A stretch of DNA of 64,000 nt from Beijerinckiaceae bacterium. GTDB lineage: Bacteria > Pseudomonadota > Alphaproteobacteria > Rhizobiales > Beijerinckiaceae. The stretch is from contig JAPZTO010000003.1 in the NCBI GenBank assembly GCA_027532775.1, positions 744,001 through 808,000 on the forward strand, written 5' to 3'. The notes beneath the pieces were generated by a model, which did not search any database, was not told the origin of the DNA, and was given only the letters and a program-made list of their open reading frames with translations. Both the position numbers and the translations under genes were made by a program. Shown one piece after another: positions 57,827 through 64,000 of this stretch (positions within the stretch are counted from its first letter, which is position 1; every line of letters starts with the position of its first letter).

Positions 57827-58123
57827 CTACTCGGCGGCAGGGCGGAATGCTGAGGGAAGAACCGGGACAAGTGCCACGACATGTCTTGCAATATCATCCG
57901 CCCAAGCCGGATCCGCTTTGAGTGCGGCCAGCCCGCGCGGCGCAGGCGGCGGGAGACCTTCCGTGTTCAGAGACTCGAGATAGACCCGTATTGCATCAGG
58001 AGCATTGGCCAACGCTTCATCCAGCGTATCGCCGCCCGAAAAGCAGCCCGGAAGATCGGGGAACCACACACCGGTTGCCTTTGTATCGCCGCCGTCTTCG
58101 AGGATCGCCACGTAATGGGTCAT
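57827..58123 (-). CDS. hicB: HicB-family antitoxin
   Basis: 98 residues. The N-terminal partial RNase-H-like fold has YVAILEDGGDTKATGVWFPD, then the hallmark LPGCFSGGDTLDEALANAPD and AIRVYLESLNTEGLPPPAPR. The C-terminus (about 25 residues) is shorter than that of forms with a full DNA-binding helix-turn-helix or ribbon-helix-helix, so self-regulation may be weak. It neutralises HicA, whose gene precedes it; the hicB ATG overlaps the hicA stop by four bases. Toxin-first order with coupling is normal for this family. It may protect against phage or act in stress; either is inference. Confidence 0.9.
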   Translation of the reverse strand: MTHYVAILEDGGDTKATGVWFPDLPGCFSGGDTLDEALANAPDAIRVYLESLNTEGLPPPAPRGLAALKADPAWADDIARHVVALVPVLPSAFRPAAE

Positions 58124-58329
58124 GGTTCGCTTGCCCAGCCTGCCAATGTGTAGACGTGATGAAGAAAGCCTTTTCCGAAATCCCGCCGGGGATGCGGTAC
58201 GACGATCCTCTCACGGCTGCCCGGTTTTTTGAAGATGCGGTGTGACGAGCCGTTTTTCGGCTGCTCCTGCCACCCTTCCTTCAGCAGCCGAGAAATGATC
58301 TCGCGTGAGGTTTGCGGCAGATGGCGCAT
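58120..58329 (-). CDS. hicA: HicA-family mRNA interferase toxin
   Basis: 69 residues, one double-stranded-RNA-binding-like fold. Family features: SREIISRLLKEGWQEQPKNG, then GSSHRIFKKPGSRERIVVPH with the catalytic histidine in GSSHRIF, PHPRRDFGKGFLHHVYTLAG. HicA cleaves mRNAs and stops growth when HicB is lost. The ATG has GGAGT about seven bases upstream; a TTG one codon earlier is possible. It is immediately followed by hicB. The catalytic residues look intact, so the toxin should be active. Confidence 0.88.
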   Translation of the reverse strand: MRHLPQTSREIISRLLKEGWQEQPKNGSSHRIFKKPGSRERIVVPHPRRDFGKGFLHHVYTLAGWASEP

Positions 58330-58453
58330 CAAGAGACTCCGTACCGTCGTCTGATTCGGAAGCCTCGCATCGGATGGTATTCATCACCAAATCTGGATCA
58401 ACCGGCAGAACGGCCGCCGTTGCGACGAGCGGCAAGGGCAAAGCCGATCAACG

Positions 58454-58478
58454 CAAAAGGGCGGTCGGTCCGCCCTTG
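58454..58478 (-). terminator. Terminator behind uvrD (minus strand)
   Basis: On the minus strand AAGGGCGG and CCGCCCTT form an 8-bp stem over a five-base loop, ending in a short TTTT tract, about 20 bases after the uvrD stop. It separates uvrD from hicA. Confidence 0.62.
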
Positions 58479-58495
58479 TCCATGACGGCTTTTGC

Positions 58496-60901
58496 TCACC
58501 CCGCCTGCACGAAGCTGTCGATCACCATCTTGCGGCCGGCCTTGTCGAAATCGACGGTCAGTTTGTTGCCATCGACCTCGGCCACGGTCCCCGGGCCGAA
58601 TTTGAGGTGGAACACCCGCGCACCGGCGTCGAATTTCGATGGACTGCCGGTAGAGGAAGCAAGGACGCGGCCCTCGATCAGGGCCGGGCCGCCACGCCGG
58701 CCGGGATCCTGCGGGGGGGCGGAAGGGCGGAAGCCGGCCTGGCTGGCTGCCTGGGCGCGCTGCCAGCCGGGGGTGGAATAGCTCGAGCCCTGGAAGGGCT
58801 GCACCTTGTCGAAGCGGCTGCCGCCACCGCCACCATAGCCGCCGCCATAGATCTGGCGCTGCTGGCTGCCATAGGTGCCCTGACCCTCCATCACCTCGAC
58901 ATGCTCCGCGGGCAATTCGTCGATGAAGCGCGAGGGAATGGCCGCCTGCCACAGGCCGTGGATGCGGCGGTTGGTGGCGAAGAACAGCCGCGCGCGGCGT
59001 TTGGCGCGGGTGAGCCCGACATAGGCGAGGCGGCGTTCCTCTTCCAGCCCGGCCTTGCCCTGGTCATCCAGCGCGCGCTGATGCGGGAAGACACCCTCTT
59101 CCCAGCCGGGCAGGAACACCGTCTCGAATTCGAGGCCCTTCGCGGCATGGAGCGTCATGATCGAGACGCGGTCGCTGCTGTCCGACGAGGCGGCATCCAT
59201 CACCAGCCCGACATGTTCGAGGAAGCCGGCGAGGTTCTCGAATTCCTCCATCGACCGGACGAGTTCCTTCAGGTTCTCGAGCCGGCCGGCGGCATCGGCC
59301 GAGCGGTCCTTCTTCCACATGTCGGTATAGCCGGATTCCTCCAGCACGAGTTCCGCCAGTTCGTGATGCGGCAGGGTTTCGATCTGGCCGGACCAGCGCG
59401 AGAAGCTGTCCATCAGCTCGCGCAGGGTCTGGCGCTGCTTCGGTTTCAGCTCTTCCGTTTCCACCAGCACGCGCGCGGCCTGCATCAGCGGCACGCGTTC
59501 GGCGCGGGAATAGCCGTGCAGCACATTGAGCACGGCATCGCCGATGCCGCGCTTCGGCGTGTTGATGATCCGCTCGAAGGCGAGGTCATTCGAGGAGGAC
59601 GCAACGCATTTGAGATAGGCGAGGGCATCGCGGATTTCGGCGCGCTCGTAAAAGCGCGGGCCGCCGATGACGCGGTAGGGGATCGCGTTGGTGATGAAGC
59701 GTTCCTCGAATTCGCGCATCTGGAACGAGGCCCGGACGAGGATCGCCATTTCGTCGAGCGCATGGCCCTTGCGCTGGAGCGATTCGATCTCGTCGGCGAT
59801 CTGCCGGGCTTCCTCCTCGGAATCCCAGGCGCAGGCGACGGTGACCTTGTCGCCCGATTCGCCTTCCGTGAAGAGCGTCTTGCCGAGCCGACCCTCGTTC
59901 TTCTCGATCAGCCGGGCCGCGGCGCCGAGGATATGCCCGGTCGAGCGGTAGTTCCGTTCGAGCCGGACAACGGTGGCGCCCGGGAAATCCTTCTCGAAGC
60001 GCAGGATGTTGTCGACCTCGGCCCCGCGCCAGCCATAGATCGACTGGTCGTCATCGCCCACGCAGCAGATGTTGCGCCGGCCCTGGGCGACGAGGCGGAG
60101 CCAGAGATACTGGGCGACGTTGGTATCCTGATACTCGTCCACCAGGATGTAGCGGAAGCGCTCCTGATATTGCGCGAGGATTTCCGGATTGTCGCGGAAG
60201 AGGCGGATCGTCTCGAGCAGCAGGTCGCCGAAATCAACGGCATTCAGCGTCTTCAGCCGGTCCTGGTAGAGGCCGTACAGCTCGGCGCCGCGCCCGGCAA
60301 AGCCGATGGATTCCCCGGCGGAAACCTTGTTCGGCGCCAGCGCGCGGTTCTTCCAGCTGTCGATCTGGTTGGCCAGCACGCGCGCCGGCCAGCGCTTGTC
60401 GTCGATATCCTCGGCCTGCAGGATCTGCTTGATCAGGCGGATCTGGTCATCGGTATCGAGGATGGTGAAATCCGGCTTGAGATCGACCACCTCGGCATGG
60501 CGGCGCAGCAACTTCGTGCCGATGGCATGGAAGGTGCCGAGCCAGGGCATGCCCTCGGCCACAGCGCCGACGAGATGGGCGATGCGCTCCTTCATCTCGC
60601 GCGCGGCCTTGTTGGTGAAGGTCATCGCGAGGATCTCGTTCGGGCGGGCCCGGCCGGTGGCGATGATGTGCGCGATGCGGCTGGTCAGGACCTTGGTCTT
60701 GCCGGTGCCGGCACCCGCGAGCACGAGAACCGGCCCGTCAACCGCTTCGACGGCGCGGAGCTGTTCCGGGTTGAGGCCGCCGAGATAGGTGGCCGGGGCG
60801 GCAGCCGCGCGGGCACGGGCTGCCAGCCCACCGGGCTGCGGCTGAACCTTCGGGGCCGGCTCGGCGGAGGACCAGCTATCGAGCGAGAACGGATCGGACA
60901 A
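58496..60901 (-). CDS. uvrD: ATP-dependent DNA helicase UvrD/PcrA
   Basis: 801 residues, superfamily 1A helicase. Motif I is VLAGAGTGKTKVLTSRIAHI, motif Ia AMTFTNKAAREMKERI, motif II VDEYQDTN, motif III CVGDDDQSIYGWRGAEVDNI, motif IV VVRLERNYRSTGHIL, motif V VSIMTLHAAKGLEFETVFLP and motif VI RRLAYVGLTRAKRRARLFFA. A C-terminal Tudor-like domain (about residues 745-801; KFGPGTVAEVDGNKLTVDFD) is typical of PcrA/UvrD and contacts RNA polymerase. It functions in nucleotide excision and mismatch repair and in replication restart. A Gly-rich stretch (QIYGGGYGGGGGSRFD) precedes the Tudor domain. The YHS gene upstream is 130 bases away. Confidence 0.97.
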   Translation of the reverse strand: MSDPFSLDSWSSAEPAPKVQPQPGGLAARARAAAAPATYLGGLNPEQLRAVEAVDGPVLVLAGAGTGKTKVLTSRIAHIIATGRARPNEILAMTFTNKAAREMKERIAHLVGAVAEGMPWLGTFHAIGTKLLRRHAEVVDLKPDFTILDTDDQIRLIKQILQAEDIDDKRWPARVLANQIDSWKNRALAPNKVSAGESIGFAGRGAELYGLYQDRLKTLNAVDFGDLLLETIRLFRDNPEILAQYQERFRYILVDEYQDTNVAQYLWLRLVAQGRRNICCVGDDDQSIYGWRGAEVDNILRFEKDFPGATVVRLERNYRSTGHILGAAARLIEKNEGRLGKTLFTEGESGDKVTVACAWDSEEEARQIADEIESLQRKGHALDEMAILVRASFQMREFEERFITNAIPYRVIGGPRFYERAEIRDALAYLKCVASSSNDLAFERIINTPKRGIGDAVLNVLHGYSRAERVPLMQAARVLVETEELKPKQRQTLRELMDSFSRWSGQIETLPHHELAELVLEESGYTDMWKKDRSADAAGRLENLKELVRSMEEFENLAGFLEHVGLVMDAASSDSSDRVSIMTLHAAKGLEFETVFLPGWEEGVFPHQRALDDQGKAGLEEERRLAYVGLTRAKRRARLFFATNRRIHGLWQAAIPSRFIDELPAEHVEVMEGQGTYGSQQRQIYGGGYGGGGGSRFDKVQPFQGSSYSTPGWQRAQAASQAGFRPSAPPQDPGRRGGPALIEGRVLASSTGSPSKFDAGARVFHLKFGPGTVAEVDGNKLTVDFDKAGRKMVIDSFVQAG

Positions 60902-61030
60902 CGACTTGCTTCACATCTGCGCGGCGGAGCCTCGATGGGCCGACGCCTTCGGAACCCTGCTATATGCGTGATTCGTAGCATAAGTCAGGGCCGGGTTCAT
61001 GCGGCCAATTGCGTCCGGCAGCGCCGAACC

Positions 61031-61525
61031 TCACCGGGTGCCGGCGATTCCGGGCCAATGGGCGTCGGCGCGGCGGATATTCCCGGCCATGTCCTTCTCC
61101 CATTCCGCCTTCACGGCGAGATCATAGTTGAGATAGAGGCGGCCGCTTTCGATCCGCCAGGCCAGCGGGTCGCCCTTGGCAGTGTAGCCCTGCGCGACGG
61201 CCCAGGCGCAATAGCCGCCATAGGCCGGCACAAACATCTCGGGGCGGGCCGAGAAGGCCTGCCGGTTGGCTTCGCTGGCAAAATGCCAGTCCACGCCGGC
61301 ATGGCGGAGGCGGAAATCGGCCCGGCCCTCGCGCGGCTGGCCTTCCTTGAAATAGGCGACGGCATCGTAGCCGCCAAGCGCGATGCCGGGCTTCAGCGTC
61401 GTGTCGATTGCCGCCGGGCGGCTGGCCCAGGGCATCATCGCCGCAAGGCGTGGCGAAAGGCTGATGGCGCCAAGGGTGCCCGCGCCGACGCTCAACGCCA
61501 GAAGAACCAGAGATCGCCGTTGCAT
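61031..61525 (-). CDS. YHS-domain protein, probably exported
   Basis: 164 residues. The N-terminus is basic and hydrophobic (MQRRSLVLLALSVGAGTLGA), consistent with a signal peptide. A YHS domain follows: IALGGYDAVAYFKEGQPREG, ADFRLRHAGVDWHFASEANR, FSARPEMFVPAYGGYCAWAV and AKGDPLAWRIESGRLYLNYD. YHS domains bind metals or serve as small modules near copper and tellurite proteins; a precise function is unknown. The ATG has GGGAG about eight bases upstream; a longer upstream frame is rejected because it is arginine-rich, not signal-like, and lies across the divergent gene. It is divergent from the DUF1993 gene. Confidence 0.87.
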   Translation of the reverse strand: MQRRSLVLLALSVGAGTLGAISLSPRLAAMMPWASRPAAIDTTLKPGIALGGYDAVAYFKEGQPREGRADFRLRHAGVDWHFASEANRQAFSARPEMFVPAYGGYCAWAVAQGYTAKGDPLAWRIESGRLYLNYDLAVKAEWEKDMAGNIRRADAHWPGIAGTR

Positions 61526-61696
61526 GGCTGGAACTCCCTTTCGCAAGCGAGGATGCGTCGGCCGGCAGCCCACGCCAAAGCCACGTTCTCGTGAGGAGCC
61601 GGCAGGGTGCCGCAAGCCCCTTGCGATGCCCGGCGAGATGCGCGATGCCATGAGCCATCGCCCCGTTGCCCGGGGACGCTCCGCGAAGGAAATCCC

Positions 61697-62203
61697 ATGT
61701 CCACCATGACCACGACCGGCCTGACCACGCTCGGCCAGACGCTCGATGCCCTTGTCCGCATTCTCGACAAGCTGGCGGCCCATGCCGAGGCCCGGAAGAT
61801 CGACGAGGCCGTCTATCTCCAGGCGCGGCTCTACCCGGATATGTTCGCTTTCACGCGGCAGATCCAGATCGCCTGCGATTTCGCCAAGGGCGCGGCGGCG
61901 CGCATGGCGGGTCAGGAGGTTCCGGGCTGGGCCGACGAGGAGAAGAGCATTGCCGATCTCAAGGCGCGGGTGGAGCGGACGAAGGCCTTTGTCGCGGCGA
62001 TCGATCCTGCGCTCTATGCCGGGTCGGATGGCCGCATGCTGAAAATCAAGCTCGGCCGCAATGCGCCGGAACTCGAGATGACCGGGCAGGATTATTTCGC
62101 GAAGGTCGTGCTGCCGAATTTCTATTTCCACGCGTCCATGGCCTACGCGATCCTTCGCCATTGCGGCGTCGAACTGGGCAAGGGCGATTTCCTGAACCGG
62201 TGA
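61697..62203 (+). CDS. DUF1993 family protein
   Basis: 168 residues, all-alpha, soluble, no signal. The family pattern is clear: TLGQTLDALVRILDKLAAHA, YLQARLYPDMFAFTRQIQIA, CDFAKGAAARMAGQEVPGWA, DEEKSIADLKARVERTKAFV, and the late YFAKVVLPNFYFHASMAYAI with RHCGVELGKGDFL. Such proteins have a DinB-like four-helix fold, but no reaction is known. The start has GGAAATCCC ahead and an upstream extension is rejected. It diverges from the YHS gene; the two starts are about 170 bases apart. Confidence 0.88.
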   Translation: MSTMTTTGLTTLGQTLDALVRILDKLAAHAEARKIDEAVYLQARLYPDMFAFTRQIQIACDFAKGAAARMAGQEVPGWADEEKSIADLKARVERTKAFVAAIDPALYAGSDGRMLKIKLGRNAPELEMTGQDYFAKVVLPNFYFHASMAYAILRHCGVELGKGDFLNR

Positions 62204-62218
62204 AGCCGGGAGCGGCGG

Positions 62219-62241
62219 ATTGACTTTCAGTTTAGGTCAAT
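62219..62241. promoter_or_regulatory. Inverted repeat ATTGAC-N11-GTCAAT upstream of the lactate-dehydrogenase-type gene
   Basis: Two perfect six-base arms with an 11-base spacer, about 60 bases before the start codon. The left arm contains TTGACT, which can serve as a -35 with the weak -10 CATGCT (62242-62247) 16 bases further. A regulator bound here would control that gene. The class of regulator is not recognisable. Confidence 0.35.
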
Positions 62242-62301
62242 CATGCTGACCCAAAACAGGCGGCGGGGAAACCGTTCCGCCAAGCGCAAGGGAAGAACCC
62301 C

Positions 62302-63708
62302 ATGGCCGACCTCCAGAAGCCCTCGCCCGCCACGATCGCGGCCGTCACGCTCGCCCTCCAGCAGCGTTTCGGCAATCGCTGCGTGACCAGCGAGGCCGTG
62401 CGCCAGCAGCACGCGCATACGACGACCTGGCTCGCGACCCAGCCGCCGGATATGGTGGTCTTCATCGAGACGGCGGACGAGGTGCAGCAGGTTGTCCAAG
62501 TCTGCGCGGAGCACAAGATGCCGGTCATCCCGTTCGGCGCGGGCTCCTCGCTCGAGGGCCATCTCAACGCGCCGCGCGGCGGCGTCTCGATCGACCTTTC
62601 GGGCATGAAGCGCATCCTCGAGGTCCATCCGGAGGATCTCGACTGTGTGGTCGAGCCGGGCGTGACGCGCAAGGAACTCAACGATTATCTCAAGAGCTAC
62701 GGGCTGTTCTTCCCCATCGATCCCGGTGCGGATGCCTCGATCGGCGGCATGGTCGCGACGCGGGCCTCGGGCACGAATGCCGTCCGCTACGGCACGATGA
62801 AGGACAATGTGATCGCGCTCGAGGCGGTGATGCCGAATGGCGAGATCGTCACCACCGCGCGGCGGGCCAGGAAAACCAGCGCGGGCTATGACCTGACGCG
62901 GCTGCTTGTCGGCTCGGAAGGCACGCTCGGCGTGGTCACCAAGATCACGCTCAAGCTGCATGGCCTGCCGGAGGCGATCTCCGCCGGGGTCTGCCCGTTC
63001 CCGAGCGTCAAGGCGGCGGCAGATGCCACGATCATGACCATCCAGACGGGGCTGCCGGTGGCGCGGATCGAACTGCTCGATGCGATGCAGGTCAAGGCGG
63101 TCAATGCCTATTCCAAGCTCTCGATGCCGGAAACACCGGTCCTGCTGGTGGAGTTCCATGGCACCGAGCAGGGCGTGGCGGAACAGGCCGAACGCTTCGG
63201 CGAGATCGCGGCCGAACTGGGCGGCGGGCCGTTTGACTGGGCGACCAAGCCGGAGGACCGGACGCGGCTCTGGCAGGCGCGGCATGATGCCTATTGGTCC
63301 GTCATGGCGCTGCGTCCGGGCGTGAAGCCCTTCGCGACAGATGTCTGCGTGCCGATCTCGCGCCTCGCCGATTGCATCGAGGAGACGCAGGCGGACATCG
63401 CCGCCAGCGGGCTGATCGCCCCGATTGTCGGCCATGTCGGCGACGGGAATTTCCACACCTCGGTGCTGGTCGATACCGCCAGCGATGAGGAAATGGCCGT
63501 GGTGAAGGGTTTCCTGACCCGTCTTGTCGAACGGGCACACCGGATGGAGGGCACCTGCACCGGCGAACACGGGGTCGGGCAGGGCAAGATGAAGTATCTC
63601 GAGCCCGAACTCGGTGCGCCCGCCCTCGATACCATGCGGCTGATCAAGCGGGCCCTCGATCCGGACAACATCATGAATCCCGGGAAGATCGTCACGCTTC
63701 AGCCGTGA
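62302..63708 (+). CDS. FAD-linked oxidoreductase, D-lactate dehydrogenase (cytochrome) type
   Basis: 468 residues. It oxidises a D-2-hydroxyacid, probably D-lactate, passing electrons to cytochrome c or quinone. The PCMH-type FAD-binding domain has MPVIPFGAGSSLEGHLNAPR, LDCVVEPGVTRKELNDYL, PGADASIGGMVATRASGTNA and LLVGSEGTLGVVTKITLKLH. The C-terminal cap has PIVGHVGDGNFHTSVLVDTA with conserved metal/substrate histidines, CTGEHGVGQGKMKYLEPELG and ALDPDNIMNPGKI. These motifs fit the Dld1/DLD and GlcD group; glycolate or 2-hydroxyglutarate are alternatives. It has no membrane segment. The ATG has GGGAAG in front. Confidence 0.9.
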   Translation: MADLQKPSPATIAAVTLALQQRFGNRCVTSEAVRQQHAHTTTWLATQPPDMVVFIETADEVQQVVQVCAEHKMPVIPFGAGSSLEGHLNAPRGGVSIDLSGMKRILEVHPEDLDCVVEPGVTRKELNDYLKSYGLFFPIDPGADASIGGMVATRASGTNAVRYGTMKDNVIALEAVMPNGEIVTTARRARKTSAGYDLTRLLVGSEGTLGVVTKITLKLHGLPEAISAGVCPFPSVKAAADATIMTIQTGLPVARIELLDAMQVKAVNAYSKLSMPETPVLLVEFHGTEQGVAEQAERFGEIAAELGGGPFDWATKPEDRTRLWQARHDAYWSVMALRPGVKPFATDVCVPISRLADCIEETQADIAASGLIAPIVGHVGDGNFHTSVLVDTASDEEMAVVKGFLTRLVERAHRMEGTCTGEHGVGQGKMKYLEPELGAPALDTMRLIKRALDPDNIMNPGKIVTLQP

Positions 63709-63803
63709 TCATTGCGTCCTTTCGCGCTAGGTTGTGAACGGGAGCCGACCGGCAGGGTGGTGATTCTGCCCGTCCTGCCACCGTGTCGTGAACGGGAGAG
63801 AGT

Positions 63804-64000
63804 GTGCGGGATCTGCTGACCGGCCTTGCCGCCCTTGTTGCCCTGGCGCTGATCGCGCTGATGGTCGGGCCGCATTTTGTCGACTGGGACAGCCAGCGCC
63901 TGCGTGTGGCCGGGCTGGTCAGCCAGCGGCTGGGCATGCCGGCGACGATCTCCGGCCCACTCTCGATCCGCTTCCTGCCGACACCGACGCTCGATGCGGA
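63804..64000 (+). CDS. AsmA-family protein, N-terminal part only (cut by window edge)
   Basis: The frame is open from a GTG to the window end (65 codons). It starts with VRDLLTGLAALVALALIALM, an inner-membrane anchor, then the typical VGPHFVDWDSQRLRVAGLVS and RLGMPATISGPLSIRFLPTP. This is the beginning of AsmA-like proteins, which in alphaproteobacteria are very large (about 600-1200 residues) and take part in lipid transport between membranes or outer-membrane assembly. GGGAGAGA precedes the GTG. The main body lies outside the window. Confidence 0.78.
   Translation, partial: MRDLLTGLAALVALALIALMVGPHFVDWDSQRLRVAGLVSQRLGMPATISGPLSIRFLPTPTLDA

Noticed and set aside
58211-58441. A 76-codon minus-strand frame across hicA
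   Set aside because: It overlaps hicA in another frame, has no family features, and HicA/HicB coupling explains the region.

Overview
The window is high-GC DNA from an alphaproteobacterium, most likely of the order Hyphomicrobiales (Rhizobiales). The support is: a complete alphaproteobacterial division and cell-wall (dcw) cluster running mraZ to ftsZ and continuing into lpxC-bamD-recN-ligA; an alpha-type RNase P RNA placed just upstream of mraZ; a long proline/alanine-rich linker in FtsZ; and several families common in that order (DUF1127, AsmA-like, GlcG-like, an orphan FliK/FlhB-C pair). The genus cannot be told from the sequence alone. No tRNA, rRNA, insertion sequence, prophage or CRISPR array was seen. 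Nearly all dense open frames on the opposite strands are composition shadows.

Layout. 1-2502 (minus): an archaic/spore-coat-U type chaperone-usher pilus operon (subunit, chaperone, truncated usher). 2938-7107: upp, an EamA-type transporter, a DUF2189 membrane protein behind a perfect FNR/FixK-type box, then an RND efflux adaptor and its pump (to 10331). 10348-13676: a flavin reductase with a cysteine-less ferredoxin-like domain, a GlcG/HbpS-like protein, and a coupled pair of FlhB C-terminal-domain and FliK-like proteins. 13868-17191: ettA, an AT-rich orphan gene and a Tat-type metallo-beta-lactamase-fold enzyme. 17241-23035: a methionine-cycle operon (ArsR-methyltransferase regulator, metF, metH) behind a palindromic operator that covers its -10 box. 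23314-25331: a LysR regulator, an AmiD-type amidase and a glycine-zipper lipoprotein. 25497-25884: RNase P RNA with a clear promoter.

26048-51717 is the dcw block. Four MraZ-type boxes on an exact 10-bp pitch precede mraZ. Then come rsmH, ftsL, ftsI, murE, murF, mraY, murD, ftsW, murG, murC, murB, ddl, ftsQ, ftsA and ftsZ, most of them overlapping or separated by a few bases, followed by lpxC, bamD, recN and ligA. Together they build the lipid-II precursor in the cytoplasm, flip and polymerise it at the septum, and assemble the FtsZ/FtsA/FtsQ/FtsL/FtsI/FtsW divisome. LpxC and BamD add the outer-membrane side.

51722-55894 (minus) is an operon of an M24 aminopeptidase, a Bcr/CflA-type MFS exporter and a SolA-type amine oxidase. 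56208-56602 holds a DUF1127 protein and a 41-residue microprotein followed by two strong tandem terminators. 56775-61525 (minus) carries prmA, a HicA-HicB toxin-antitoxin pair, uvrD and a YHS-domain protein. 61697 to the end holds a DUF1993 protein, a D-lactate-dehydrogenase-type flavoenzyme and the start of an AsmA-like gene cut by the window edge.

I did not find a convincing, wholly new multi-gene system. The observations most worth checking are the degenerate reductase, the orphan FliK/FlhB-C pair, the DUF1127-linked microprotein, the AT-rich orphan, and several unusually clean regulatory sites.
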